The translations under genes and the position numbers were made by a program. The notes beneath the pieces were generated by a model. That model searched no databases, had not been told where the DNA came from, and saw nothing but the letters and a program-made list of their open reading frames with translations. DNA of 64,000 nt from Paramyrothecium sp. XJ0827 (taxonomy: Eukaryota; Ascomycota; Sordariomycetes; Hypocreales; Stachybotryaceae). Of this stretch, positions 33,223-44,508 are shown piece after piece (the first letter of the stretch is position 1; every line of letters begins with the position of its first letter). The DNA lies in assembly GCA_020881915.1 (NCBI GenBank), contig JAJFPB010000007.1:1178001-1242000 (forward strand), in the 5' to 3' direction.

Positions 33223-34758
33223 TCATGCAGCTGGCTGAAGATTGACGTTCTTCTTGAAAACATTACCGGGATCATACTTAGCTTTCAGCTCCTGTAGCCT
33301 TGGGAGCTTTTTGCCAAACAGCCTTCCGCTCTTCATCGAGGCCCTATCAGACGGAACGTCCGGATCTGAGGCAGGTCAACATAATGTGCTCGGGAAAGCG
33401 TGTGCATGTTAACTTACTGAGGTAATTCACGTAGGTTCCAGCTCCATCACCTTGAATTTCTTCGGATCTCGGCTTGAACACAGCCGCAGTGCGCTTGATG
33501 GTGTCGCGGACCTCTTGATCGCTCTCAGCCTTGTCATACGACATGAGCATCACAACGTTGTATCTGCCGTCCCGGCCATTGAAGGACGTATTCCCCAACT
33601 TTCCAAACTCAACAATCTTCTGTTGGGGAATCATTTCCAGCGCCAGGGCGCTTGTCCTCATGTCCTCGTTCCCTGGCTTGTTGAGTGCGGCATAGAACTC
33701 CTCGGCAGCGTCGCGGAATTGCTGCGGATCGAGCGGATAGGCAAAACTTGAGCCTCCAAACATGTACCTCCTCATCGGCTTCGCCATGGCGTCCGAAAGC
33801 GTGTTGGCGACGGGATACGGAATCTCGGCGGTATGGTTGAACGCGACGGGCTGCATCTGGAGCAAAGGGGCATAAAATTCCTCGCCTTCTTTGGGTGTAC
33901 CGTTGTAAAATACGCTGGCGCCCAGCATCCTCGCTCCAGTTGCTGGATCGGCAAGGGCCATTGGCATGAACCACTGGTCACCTGTAGCCTTTTCGTGATA
34001 CTCATTTATAAACGCTATGAATTCGTCCAGGAGATCAAATGTCGGCCACACAATAATCCCGCCCCAAGCATTCTTCTGGGGAAAGGCACGGGACGTGAAG
34101 GCAGTCACGATACCAAAACTCGTGCCTGCTCCGCGGAGGGCCCAAAAGAGATCCTCGTTCTCTGACTCAGATGCAGTAACGATATCCCCGTTGGCGAGCA
34201 CGACTTCGCACGATACCAGCACATCAACGGACATGCCGTAGCGGCCTGACAGCATGCCGTACCCACCGGCAAGGACGAGGCCGCCGACTCCAGTATCGGA
34301 GACAGTCCCCCCGACCGTGGCCAATCCGTGCTTCCAGAGCGCATTATCCACATCTGCCCAAGTGCACCCGCCACCGAAAGTGACAGTCTGCGCTTTGGGG
34401 TCAACGGCTACTGAACGCATGAGAGATAGATCCAGAACTGCATCGTCTGGGCTCTTGGCAGACGACTCTCCTGAAGGGTTGTGGCCTCCTCCTCGGACAG
34501 CAAAGGCGACTGAGTTTGACGTGATGAACTGCAGGGCACTCGAAACCTCAGCAGCCGTCGTGGGCCGGATCACTGCGGCCTAAAGAAGCAATCTTCAGCA
34601 TCGAAGGACTCACCGTCAGAATGTTATTGCGCACTCACTGCGGGTTTGACGGCGGTTGCACTCCACCGATGCAGGCTTGTGTCGAAGCCTTCGTCACCAG
34701 GAAGCAGCACATCACCATCTCTGATGCTCTGGCGGAGCTCTTCGAAGTTTGGAGCCAT
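33223..34758 (-). CDS. FAD-linked oxidoreductase, berberine-bridge-enzyme type
   Basis: 474-aa member of the FAD_binding_4/BBE family. Model: complement(join(33223..33365,33418..34579,34639..34758)); both introns are in frame, the last restoring [19 protein letters not shown] and the BBE C-terminus [15 protein letters not shown]. The N-terminal FAD domain has [10 protein letters not shown], whose His is the usual site of covalent 8-alpha FAD attachment, and [19 protein letters not shown], where the second covalent Cys of bicovalent members is missing. No signal peptide, so probably intracellular, unlike many secreted members. Such enzymes oxidise sugars, alkaloids or polyketides; substrate not predictable. 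Confidence 0.92.
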
Positions 34759-35189
34759 TGTGTTAGATATGAACTGGAGCAAAGCTCTTGTTCATTGGAT
34801 TCCGGATTGATGAAAGGTAGAAGAAGCCTCTCTTGTTCATAAATATGTTTCAATATGCTGACATGAGACCAGGTGGAGCTTGGATTCCCCTCTTCTACGT
34901 TGGGACATTTAGCTTCACTAAGCCACGAGTAACAGAAAGCCAAGATCCAATAAGCACTAACGCCTCGTAATGGTGAAAGTTTCAGCGCAGAGGTAGCAGA
35001 GCGAGTATTGTGACTGGTCAGTTACCAAAGCCAACAAACTGAATTTAGGAGAGCTATCCTTTTCACCGCCTTTTGATGACCGTCGTGGCTCGGATTTCGG
35101 CACCTTTCTGAGCTGCTCTCGAGCCAGAATCGGCTAGAAGGCCATCTTTTGTAACGACATGCTAAGATATAATGCTAATGCTTGCTGAT
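34759..35189. other. intergenic
   Basis: About 430 bp between the oxidoreductase start and the dehydrogenase stop. Nothing recognised. Confidence 0.4.
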
Positions 35190-36161
35190 TCAAAGGACAA
35201 CATTGATGGGTGTTCCTTGGATATAGCCAACCAGGCTGCTCACTATACCATCCTGCATATTCTTTATCGTTTGTTCTGAATACCAGGCTATATGTGGTGA
35301 CAGCACAAGATTTGGCACATCCTTATCTAGCAAAGGCGATACTCCGTGCCTAGGAGGCTCCTCCTCGTAAACATCAGTTGCTGCTGCGCCAAGCCACCCC
35401 TCACGCAGTCCTCTAACAAGAGATTCTTCGTCTACGATTCCACCCCTCGCCACGTTGATGAGGATCGAATCGTGACGCATCAGCTTCAGCTCCGGCTCTG
35501 CTATGAGTCCGACCGTTTCAGGCGTTTTAGGGGTGGTTACGACCACAACCGTTGCCTCACGCAACGCGTCCTCGAATGAAGTGCGGTTCTCGCGTGGCTC
35601 ACGGCCCTTTCTGTCAGCCACGATAACTGCCATCCCCAGAGCTATCGCAATGGAATGAAACCGCTGGCCAAGTTGACCATATCCGATAATCGCCACCGTC
35701 TCCGCCGAACAGGTGCGCGGGGGTTGCGGAAAGCAATGCCTTAAGGTACGTTGCTGTTCGTACTCATGACTGGTTGTGATGCGAGTATGCAGCTCGACGG
35801 TTTTCCGCCTCGCGGCAAAATAGAGACCAATCGCATGTTCCGCAACAGTGGCAACGTTGGTGTGAGGGACATTGATGACTCTGATGCCTCTTTTGGAAAA
35901 AGCATCTCTGTCCACCCATTCAACGCCAGTGCATGTGACCAAGATGCACTTCAAATTCGGGCACTGGTCAATATCTAAAGCCGTGATTGGAAGAATAGTC
36001 GTTATAGTGATCGTCGCGTCCTTGATTCTTTCGGCAACCTCGTCTGGCCTTGTAGAGTGGTAGCCGGTGTATCGATGAGGGAACGGTAGGCTTGGAATGC
36101 GGCAGTGGCATTCCTCAAGGCAAACCACTTGGGGTTCAGGGACGTGTACGAGTTCTCTCAT
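35190..36161 (-). CDS. D-isomer-specific 2-hydroxyacid dehydrogenase
   Basis: NAD(P)-dependent reductase of 2-keto acids, 323 aa, one exon. The nucleotide-binding motif is IIGYGQLGQRF (GxGxxG). Catalytic residues are visible: Arg in INVARGGIVDEE, Glu in DVYEEEP and His in LSPHIAWYSE. The substrate-side loop is TCTGVEWVD and the helix VAEHAIGLYFAARR is typical. The open frame continues 87 codons upstream of the chosen ATG, but that part (Arg/Thr-rich, low family resemblance) is unlikely to be translated; homologues start near MRELVHVPEPQVVCLEE. Specific substrate (glyoxylate, hydroxypyruvate or other) not resolved. Confidence 0.88.
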   Translation of the reverse strand: MRELVHVPEPQVVCLEECHCRIPSLPFPHRYTGYHSTRPDEVAERIKDATITITTILPITALDIDQCPNLKCILVTCTGVEWVDRDAFSKRGIRVINVPHTNVATVAEHAIGLYFAARRKTVELHTRITTSHEYEQQRTLRHCFPQPPRTCSAETVAIIGYGQLGQRFHSIAIALGMAVIVADRKGREPRENRTSFEDALREATVVVVTTPKTPETVGLIAEPELKLMRHDSILINVARGGIVDEESLVRGLREGWLGAAATDVYEEEPPRHGVSPLLDKDVPNLVLSPHIAWYSEQTIKNMQDGIVSSLVGYIQGTPINVVL

Positions 36162-38141
36162 GCTTGAAAGTTCTCGCTGCCGGAACTTAGCCTCACCTCG
36201 AGAGGGGGTATCTCTGAACTGCCTTCCAAGCTGACGGCTGCTCCAAAGACTTAGAGGCCTTGATCGTCCGGGATAGTTGAAAATGGTTCTATCAAAAGAC
36301 TTGTCAATGTGCGTGACGCTGGGAAACGTACAACCCAAGTTGACTCGCAAAGTCATACGTGCTGTTGGTGAGAGGCGTTGGGCTCGTAACGTCATTCGAA
36401 GAATGGTGGAAGAAGGCAGCAAAGCAAGCTTTTTCTTGTGCGTATAAATATTTCTCCCATGGTACTTTAACTCGAGCTTCTGGATTTCTACCCCTGTTGC
36501 AACCTACATTCCCAAATATGCAGTCTTCGCCGATATGCCCCACACTCCGACGGACAAGCGGAGTGATCGGAGAAAAGAACTAGGTGGGTCTACGGGTGTT
36601 ATTCCAAGCGACGGACAGCGAACAAGCGAATGAAATTGTTGAAAAGGATTGGTCGAATTACGGATGGTGCCGAAGGTCATGAAGAAGCTTATGTCCCACC
36701 AGAAGGTCTCTTACAGTCCCCTGCTTCACAGCGGGATTCACTACTCACTACTCACTTTCCTTTGGTGAATCATACGGCAAGAGACGGCATTGTTTCCAAG
36801 TAAGAATGAAATCACGTTTGCTATAGACTCTTCTTTCCTATTGCTTCCTACTTTTCCAGTCAGAAACTACAATATGTCAGGATTCCGGCTTCAGCACACA
36901 GTTTCAAGGATTCTACGCCGCTTAACAACCATGCCCTTGATTCGTGTTTCTGTTGTTAAAATCAGCACGTATAACTCATATCATAGCTTGACTCACGGGT
37001 TCGTGACAACCAACAATGCCGTTTTACTTTTATCCCGTGGTGATAATAGGTAGCCAAGATGTAGGAGTTCGCGGTCCAATGCTCCATATGAGGCTATCCA
37101 TAGCTTCCAAAATAGCTTCGAGGGAAGACAAGTGGAATGCTATCGGTCGTGTCTGATTTACAATCTTCGACGGTGCCGATAGTACATATTGCAGCCCTGT
37201 AGCACGATTAATGATTTGGATGAAAGTGACAGAAAGGGCACGCAAGGCGAACCATTCCGTCATTCCTAAAGGCGATGGGTTGACATCTTAGACCGAACAG
37301 ATCCCGAAAGAGTAGTGCTCGGTTCCCCAAGCCTTTATTCTTTAGAGGAGAAAGGTAGGCTGAGTAGATGTATTGGATGTGCTCGTGCCAAAAAAGAATG
37401 CTCACTTCAGTCCTTCACTCTGTTGCGCCCGAAGAAACATTTAGCCGTAGCTACAGCTCACGGCTCATCACCCATGCCACAGTGGCTGCCTGGACCTCGG
37501 TGCCACTTCCCGCCGACTTTGCCGACAAATGGCATGACAATCACGATCAGCTATTCAACAGGGAATCCGAACTGGTCCACAGGCTCTGAAATATGCAGTT
37601 TCCGATATGCACATTCAACAGCATTACCTAGTCTTCGAGCAAGAAATCGCATTGCACTAGATGTCCGGGCGGCAAAGACTTGACAGCACGCTGCTATCTA
37701 ACATCCACACGTCAATTACACATTTATTCTTAAGATCCGCACTACTTCTGACCTGATGTATTCTTCTAGTAGCCGGACACAAAGAACTTTCGAACAGTAG
37801 GCGGGTCGCGACTGCGGTGTTTGGTTTCCTTTTGGTGCGCTGTCCTAAGCATAGCCATCACATGGCGTCTGAAGACCAGAACCGTGCAACTTGATTTGTG
37901 GCCCGTAACCATAGCCCCTCAGCGCCTCATTGACAACTGGATCGAAGCTACAGAATCCTCTCAGAACCCCACTCTCAGCCTACTGCTGCGCCTCCGGTGT
38001 TCTTCTGCCACGGATTTGTGTTGTTCTAACGGTCTTCCAAGATTAACAACCAGTCCCGCCTCTCCACCATCCCATATGTTGAGGTTTTGTTTCAATACTT
38101 AAGATCCATGCTCACTTTCCAACCTCGCTATCGCCGCTATC
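36162..38141. other. intergenic, no gene recognised
   Basis: About 2 kb with only short ORFs. A fragment CIGCARAKKECS near 37.39 kb resembles half of a Zn2Cys6 cluster, but the second half is missing, so no gene is called. Confidence 0.4.
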
Positions 38142-39133
38142 ATGCCTTTGTATACCTCACTGGCAAGGTCTACCCTGATATCCAGCTGGATGTTAACAGC
38201 AGGCGCACTGCCCTCTATAAGCATTTCCATCAGCGTTCAAAGGAGAACAGAAAATGTAAAACTCCTCACTATTGTGGCTTTTATTCTTGCGACTGCATTG
38301 GTCTCAATATCCACATGGGCCATCGTTGATGAAGGACAGGGTAAGCATCAACAAGACATTTCAAGCACAATTAGAACGTATGGCCAAGGTACACATTTCA
38401 ACCAGCTCGCATGTATCGAACGGTGGTTTGGCTCACAATTATAGTAGCCATTACTCGTTTCCGAGGCTATATGGAGTCTGATCAATGGTCTCATCCGCAT
38501 TTCCGCCTTTTTGTTTCTGAGACGATTATTCTCTCCCTGGCCGAGCGGTTGGTTCTGGGGTTTAGGGTCCATGAGTGCTTTGTTAGCTCTTGCTGCATTA
38601 CTACAAGTATTTCTAATATGCCAACCGTTTGCGGCAAACTGGGAAAGTGCGACCATGGGTAAGTGTGGTGATCAAGTAATATCATTCATGGTACTTGAAG
38701 CCATAGGGTTGTGCTTGGATTTGGCGATCCTCGTCGTCCCGGTTTGGGGATTGTGGTTCGTCCGTCTCCGCCTTTCCCTGCGCATCGGCGTAATTATATG
38801 CTTAGATGCTGGTGTTGTGTACGTGGTCTCCAACGGAATTCGTGGGGTTGAAATGAATCTGAGCACCTGCTAATCTATTGACAAAGTGTTCTAGTCGTCT
38901 CGGCCTTACGGATGCAAGCATTGCATAGTGCGGTATCGCCGGACTTTTCGTATTCTCAGAGCTACTTGTCCCTGCTATCTGCAGCTGGTGCCATGACTGG
39001 AATCATTTGTTGCTCGGCTCCATCAGTTTGGGCCCTATATCGCGGGCTACGGAACGGCCAGCCGCCTCAAACGGCGAGCAACGAACCTCACGTAGAGGTC
39101 AGGAGCACAAGGGGCCCCGAACAATGGGAATGA
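38142..39133 (+). pseudogene. PTH11/SAT4-type (fungal rhodopsin-like) membrane protein pseudogene
   Basis: A multi-helix integral membrane protein of the fungal rhodopsin/SAT4-like class. One frame stays open from 38142 to 38841 except for two adjacent TAG codons at 38442-38447, then continues after an intron (38842-38894, with a TGCTAATC branch site) to 39133. Helices include LLTIVAFILATALVSISTWA, MSALLALAALLQVFLICQPF, LEAIGLCLDLAILVVPVWG and GAMTGIICCSAPSVWALY. The family's ISAFLFLRRLF and VSALRMQALHS motifs are present. The twin TAG falls in the loop between two helices where Gln-Gln could have stood, consistent with C-to-T mutation. A splice that removes it would need a non-standard junction. 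Start not certain. Confidence 0.65.
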
Positions 39134-39819
39134 GTCAATCAAGAGTGCACAACGCCAGTCGGATTGACCTGAAGACATAAATGAAAAGCATTCCATTGTG
39201 TCTGACGTGGAACACAGTGATGGAGAAGAAACCAATGTCATGAAAAGTCATACGGCGGACGGTCTCAATGGGATTCCTTGAGACAGCGGAAAGTTCGAAG
39301 TTCATTGAGTAACTTTTTTACATCCAACAAGGTACGTGTTTGCTTTGAAACAGTGCATGATCGAGCGAAGAGGGTCTACATACGTACAGGGTTGATCATT
39401 TGACACAGCATTTGAAGCGAATTTATCTGAAGAAAATTGAGGAGCTCGCATGGTACTGCGCCCAGATCCAAGCACGGCATCTTGGCCACGTTGAGGGAAA
39501 TAATCAGTTCACAAGTTTGGATATGGCGCTTCACATTGACTATAATAACGCTTATCTCTTGCTTGCCTCACCCCTAGGTTGTGACTATTTCGCGCTCAAA
39601 GCTTTGCAGCGTACATCTCTTGTCTGAAACTATACATAGCCATGGACATCTTATTGTCACTGTATAATGTGCTGCTCTGGTCAATGCTACTAAGAAGATC
39701 TCAGCTTGCGGAAGGGGTCTCATTCCACCAGCAATGAGCAGACCTACAGTGCAAATGCAATTACGAAACAGCTACAAAGCAAAAGCAATGCGAGAATCTG
39801 CTCACTTCGTTGCTTCCAG
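39134..39819. other. intergenic, no gene recognised
   Basis: About 690 bp between the convergent pseudogene and hydrolase gene. Confidence 0.4.
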
Positions 39820-41916
39820 TTAGTCTAGCCCTTCAATAACAACAACTTCAAATAATTCTAACCCTGGTAGTTGAACTCTGCCGTTCGTTACGTTTAAAGT
39901 AACATCACCTCGCAAACTGCGCGCTGTGACTCCCTCCACCACCCCTGAGATCTGGATGCTCCCAGATGGAATCGGCAAATGCTGCCCAAAATTCTGACGT
40001 CGTACGCCTGACAGGTTGACGAAGTGGACAACAGTACTCTTTTTGTTAGACATTACTGTCACTTCCACCTGCGGTGCAATGTCAAAGTGCAATCTTTCAT
40101 GCCGTTTTGCGTCGATTTCCCCTAGTATAAGATCGAAGAACTCGCGGAATACGCTGAGACCAACCTCACGGTATCCACGACCAACTGGGAACGGAGTCAG
40201 TACACCGATGCCATTGCCGTAGGAACCGATACCGACACCTCGCTCGTCTACCTGGATATTGCCGTAGATGTACTCCGGAGGTGCAAAAGGAGCATAGTCA
40301 AGCTTTTTGTATCTCCCTCGAGAGTTCCCTTTCCACTGATATACACTGTAGGTACCAAGGAGAGGAATGATTGGGCCCTCGTAGTAATGCTCCTCGGTCC
40401 TGTTCTGCTCTGGCGCGAAGTATAATGACCAGAGTTCCTCACTTTCATTCAGAAACTTGAGTCTCCGAGCAGCTGGAAGAGAACTTAGTTGCAAAGCGTG
40501 ATTGGAATCAACTCCAACCTCCCCGGTTGCGATCAGGGCGCCGCCCAATGCAACCCACTCGTCCAAAGTCTCGGCATCATCTGAACGCAGTACGCCAAGA
40601 TCAGGCAATATCACTACTTTGTATCGCTCAAGACCACCGCTTGATCCTATCTCTGCAATGTTCTGCTGCCCGATCGTATCGAACGGAACATGGAGCTCTT
40701 GGAGTGATTTATATAGTCCTTTGTACTCAGATAGCGACAACTCATATTCCGTTGCATTCCTCTGGGACGCTTGTGGTAGGACAAGCGCGGTCTTGGCCGT
40801 CGGCTTCAGATCAACGTATACGTCTTTCCACCGACTGTGAAATGCCATTACCTCAGACGCCGTGTGCATGCCAGGCCATGGGATCTTGCCAGGGACGCCG
40901 ATAATGTACGTTGAAGGATTTGCGCCTCGGGCTATGGCTTGAAGGTGATATTGTGCGAATTGATGAGCATCCTCCGCAGTGATCCGATAGGCATGATCAA
41001 GGAAGGAAGCTGAATTGACCAAGACCGGAACCTCTGGTCGGTGGGCTTTGAATCTACTCACAGTCTCCATGGTTGCATGATGCCATATCTCACGGTCGAT
41101 GGCATTGTTCGACTCGTGAAACATGATGTCGGCAGCAGAACCAAGAATGAGCCCTGCTTCCGGCGACCGGTCGGCAATGAAGGCTCGTACGCGGCCCGTC
41201 CACTCGTTGATAATCCCATCACTGAATATCTTCCACTCTGCATAGTCGTCGCTCCATGGTCCGTCCGGCAGTTCCTTGCCGCCGGCATGCTGTCGCCAAC
41301 GTTTGTTGCAGTTCTCGCAATGGCACACACCGTGGTATACACGGAAGTAGTCGCGTTCGTTGTAACCAGCCCAATTGACGAAGAAGCCATCAATGGGATA
41401 ATGCCTCATGACCTCGTCAAGAATATCGAACACACGTTCCTGGTACCACTTTCCTGAAGGACAAACGGAGACAAGTTCTGCGGTGTGATTCTGCCATGTC
41501 CCATTCGGGGAGATGTATAGCCAATCTGGGTGTGCTTCGGCAATGGGGTGGTGTACTTTCGAGAAGTCCATGCGGGCGAGAATTCTAATGCCTCGGGCGC
41601 GTGCCGCGTTGACAGTGTCTTGAATGAGGTCGCCACTCTCACGTAAGTGCAACAGTGGATTGACAGTCTGAAACTCAAGTTCCGACGGGTAATTGGCAAG
41701 AATACCACCAACGCTTGTGAGCCATGCTGTTGAGCCGTGGCTTTTAATAATATCAGCAACAGCTTCAACATCCATGTCCACGTCAATCTCTCGAAGATTG
41801 GTTTGATACATGCCGAAAGGCTCCTGCCACCACGGACGTGTAGCGTTAGAGCCGTGACATTGCGTTGGCAAAAACAAGAATGTCGAGACAGAAATCAGGA
41901 TCTTTCTGAGGAGCAT
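39820..41916 (-). CDS. secreted glycoside hydrolase-like protein (GHL6 / GH42-trimerisation type)
   Basis: 698-aa single-exon secreted protein. Signal peptide MLLRKILISVSTFLFLPTQC (cleavage near CHG). The N-terminal half is a TIM-barrel of the hypothetical-glycosyl-hydrolase-6 type: WWQEPFGMYQTNLREIDVDM, ILARMDFSKVHH, HPDWLYISPNGTW, and YPIDGFFVNWAGYNERDYF, whose acidic residues lie at barrel-strand ends. A CHCENCNKRW cluster (C-x-C-x2-C) follows, then GLILGSAADIMFHESN. The middle (about 380-520) resembles the beta-galactosidase trimerisation (GH42M) domain with VVILPDLGVLRSDDAETLDEW. The C-terminus is a beta domain. Several N-glycosylation sites are present. The start is the ATG at 41916; a longer frame begins only with TTG. 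Related proteins include fucosidase- and galactosidase-like enzymes; substrate unknown. Confidence 0.82.
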   Translation of the reverse strand: MLLRKILISVSTFLFLPTQCHGSNATRPWWQEPFGMYQTNLREIDVDMDVEAVADIIKSHGSTAWLTSVGGILANYPSELEFQTVNPLLHLRESGDLIQDTVNAARARGIRILARMDFSKVHHPIAEAHPDWLYISPNGTWQNHTAELVSVCPSGKWYQERVFDILDEVMRHYPIDGFFVNWAGYNERDYFRVYHGVCHCENCNKRWRQHAGGKELPDGPWSDDYAEWKIFSDGIINEWTGRVRAFIADRSPEAGLILGSAADIMFHESNNAIDREIWHHATMETVSRFKAHRPEVPVLVNSASFLDHAYRITAEDAHQFAQYHLQAIARGANPSTYIIGVPGKIPWPGMHTASEVMAFHSRWKDVYVDLKPTAKTALVLPQASQRNATEYELSLSEYKGLYKSLQELHVPFDTIGQQNIAEIGSSGGLERYKVVILPDLGVLRSDDAETLDEWVALGGALIATGEVGVDSNHALQLSSLPAARRLKFLNESEELWSLYFAPEQNRTEEHYYEGPIIPLLGTYSVYQWKGNSRGRYKKLDYAPFAPPEYIYGNIQVDERGVGIGSYGNGIGVLTPFPVGRGYREVGLSVFREFFDLILGEIDAKRHERLHFDIAPQVEVTVMSNKKSTVVHFVNLSGVRRQNFGQHLPIPSGSIQISGVVEGVTARSLRGDVTLNVTNGRVQLPGLELFEVVVIEGLD

Positions 41917-43019
41917 TGTACGTATTGACGTGTTCGATCTGATTTTGCAAAGCAAAGCTCAAAGAATGTCGAACATCAATCGACTATCGCAATCAAATCT
42001 GTTGTGTCTCAAAATCACGTCTTTTATCAGTACATACAGGCGGGGAATGAGCAATATCAGTCTGATTGTGGGGTTCTCAAGTGTTGGCAAATCCATAAAT
42101 CACCGTTACATCCACCCTGCGGGAAGTGAAGATCATACCCTCCATATGTGCGGCCAAGACCTGGCACTTGACTATGTGAGGGGTTTCGTGATGGGTCACG
42201 GGTTGCTTTGGAGCTTTGCTCGTTTACCCTCGAGTTAAATGATACTCCACTTTCAAACATTAGGCTGATTGTTTTGCATGACCTGCGATGGACTCGGCTG
42301 CAAGTTCGTGCTGTAGATCTTTTGGAAGACAGCACGCCGACCCAGAAAAGCTGGGGAATTTACCTAGCGGTAGCATCAGGCTCGTTACGAGGCAATCCCC
42401 GTAATGAACTCCAAACATCGGTCTTGCCAACGAACAGGTTGTGTCAAGCAGGGGACGAAAGTCTGCGCCTAGCTGCATTTTTCTCATGTTTCTTGGCAAG
42501 GATGGCTATTGCATAACATCTGGCACTGATGAAAACAACCCCTTTCTATGATTCCATGGCTCATTTCTTCACAGTATCAGTTCTAAGACTAGGCTCCCAA
42601 AGTTACGACAGTTGAATACTTCTGAAGTCCTTCAAGACAAGTTCTCAAGAGTTCAGAAGCGAGCATGGTACATGAGTTACAATTGCGGACGAAACTGACG
42701 GGAACAGATGAACCAAGCCCTTGGCATTAGCGTGTACGGTGAGTCAAAGCGTTCATACCGCAATACTACAAGGATCAATCTAGGATATTACCATATTTAA
42801 GCTGGTCTGCCAGCTTTGCCTGGCAGACCGTGCCATGACAGGGATAGACACCATGAGCTCTTACATATGATATCATGCTTGGCTGTGGCATCGATGTAAG
42901 CACTAAGGAATCCCAAAGCTGAGAATTTTTAACTAGCCCACCTGATGGTTCATTGTTGCAGAAACTCCCACACGCCCGCAATCTTTAGCACCCAGCCCTG
43001 CAAATACCACCAGAAAGCA
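41917..43019. other. divergent promoter region with a perfect hairpin
   Basis: About 1.1 kb between the divergent hydrolase and sulfotransferase-like genes. At 42804-42829 there is a perfect 10-bp inverted repeat, GGTCTGCCAG and CTGGCAGACC around a 6-nt loop. No ORF called. Confidence 0.5.
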
Positions 43020-43805
43020 ATGGGTCAACGATACTCTGCGCCTCAGCAGGGGAAGAAGATCCAAGTCATTGGTGCTGGACTTCCTCGGACCGGCACAGCT
43101 TCGTTCAGTCGGGCCCTGGAAATCCTTCTTGATGGCCCTGTTTACCACGGGGGCACGCAGGTGACGTTGGGTCCTGAAGCCGAGGTCAAGGCCTGGATCA
43201 AGCTCCTTTCCCAATGGCCTCCCACCAGCGACCAAAAACAACAAGAGAACCTGGCTCTCCTCAAGGGCCGTCTGGATGGATTCGTTGCCATCACCGACTC
43301 GCCGGGGTGCAGTCTCATTCCCGAGCTTTGTGCTTTGTACCCAGACGCAAAGATCATCTGCACTGTGCGTGACCCCGAAGCATGGGAGAAGAGCATGCAG
43401 AGCACCGGGAATGCGGCCACGCAATGGTTCCTACGCTTCGTTTTATTCCCGTTGCCTTCACTGCGATTTTTTGTGGACTACATCAACGTGCTGCGAGCAC
43501 AGTGGTCTACTTTGTACAACGAGACCGAACCGGTAACGACAAAAAGTTGGCATCGGCACATGGCATGGCTCGCGGAGAACGTTCCGGCAGATCGCCTCAT
43601 ATTCTACAACGTCAAGGATGGCTGGGGACCATTGTGCGAGGCCCTTGCACTGCCCGTTCCTCAAGACATACCGTTTCCTCGGGTTAATGACAGTCAGCAG
43701 ATCGAGGCTTTCGCTAAAAGACACGTCATGCGAGGCCTCAAACAATGGGCCAAGATCATTGGGGCTTTGGTGGCTGCAGTACTTCTGTTTCTTTATATAA
43801 GATGA
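43020..43805 (+). CDS. tail-anchored sulfotransferase-like P-loop protein
   Basis: 261-aa, single-exon member of the fungal Sulfotransfer_4-like family (often mislabelled NAD-dependent epimerase). The PAPS-type P-loop is VIGAGLPRTGTASFSRALEI (about residues 15-34), followed by a conserved YHGG segment. The 3'-phosphate-type region is ICTVRDPEAWEKSM. The final 17 residues (IIGALVAAVLLFLYIR) form a hydrophobic C-terminal anchor, so the enzyme domain should face the cytosol, probably at the ER or another membrane. Start at ATG 43020; the frame extends upstream only from GTG. Whether it transfers sulfate is unproven for this family. Confidence 0.85.
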   Translation: MGQRYSAPQQGKKIQVIGAGLPRTGTASFSRALEILLDGPVYHGGTQVTLGPEAEVKAWIKLLSQWPPTSDQKQQENLALLKGRLDGFVAITDSPGCSLIPELCALYPDAKIICTVRDPEAWEKSMQSTGNAATQWFLRFVLFPLPSLRFFVDYINVLRAQWSTLYNETEPVTTKSWHRHMAWLAENVPADRLIFYNVKDGWGPLCEALALPVPQDIPFPRVNDSQQIEAFAKRHVMRGLKQWAKIIGALVAAVLLFLYIR

Positions 43806-44508
43806 TGCCCCGGGAGAGGGTGACCATCTCACGGAATGACAAATAGTCATGGAGTAGCCTTGACTGACCCATGAAGAACGACCAGATTTTACCTCGCCAT
43901 GGAGAATGGTTGCCCTACGACAGCATGAAGCGCATTTACAAATCCTAACCCAAATTAAGATACGCGAGAGGGAAGTAAAATGCGACGCACAGAGCAAAGC
44001 ATACTTACTATTTACACAGACAGCGGCTGTTGGGGCTTGTTGGATGGGCTGTTTGGATCATGTTTGGACTATGTTGGATTATAGTTGAGATCAATCTGAT
44101 ACTGTCCGGGACATGACAATGGATTCAAAAATCATTACGATCGATTCCGAAGGCCGCGCAGAGGCACTCCCCCGCTTGTTGATAATCCATTGTCTCTTGT
44201 TATGATGTTTTGAAGGTTATTTCCTGGCATGCAGTGATGAACCTTGATGGCAAACTCACTTGAGGCCCAGCTTTCAGGGTTATAAAGGCAGAAGCGGCCA
44301 CACAATATTACCGCGTCCTCGTCGACTCCGTCAAACTCTCACCTAGACAATCTGAAGTAAGGGGGGCCTGACGACACGACAAGATTAAAAGACGACGACT
44401 AACTAGGCTGTCAAAAGCTCTGTCACAGATCAGACCACAGCCCTTAGCTACGCATCCTTCGCAACACCAATTATCCTAGAAGACAAGATTTGGACCCGCT
44501 CGTCGACA
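43806..44508. other. intergenic, promoter of the 2EXR gene
   Basis: About 700 bp, nothing else recognised. Confidence 0.4.

Noticed and set aside
36162..36422. 87-codon N-terminal extension of the 2-hydroxyacid dehydrogenase
   Set aside because: Sequence is Arg/Thr-rich and unlike the family; an internal ATG gives the normal length.
37380..37420. CIGCARAKKECS, resembling part of a Zn2Cys6 cluster
   Set aside because: Only half of the six-Cys pattern is present and the frame does not continue into a regulator.
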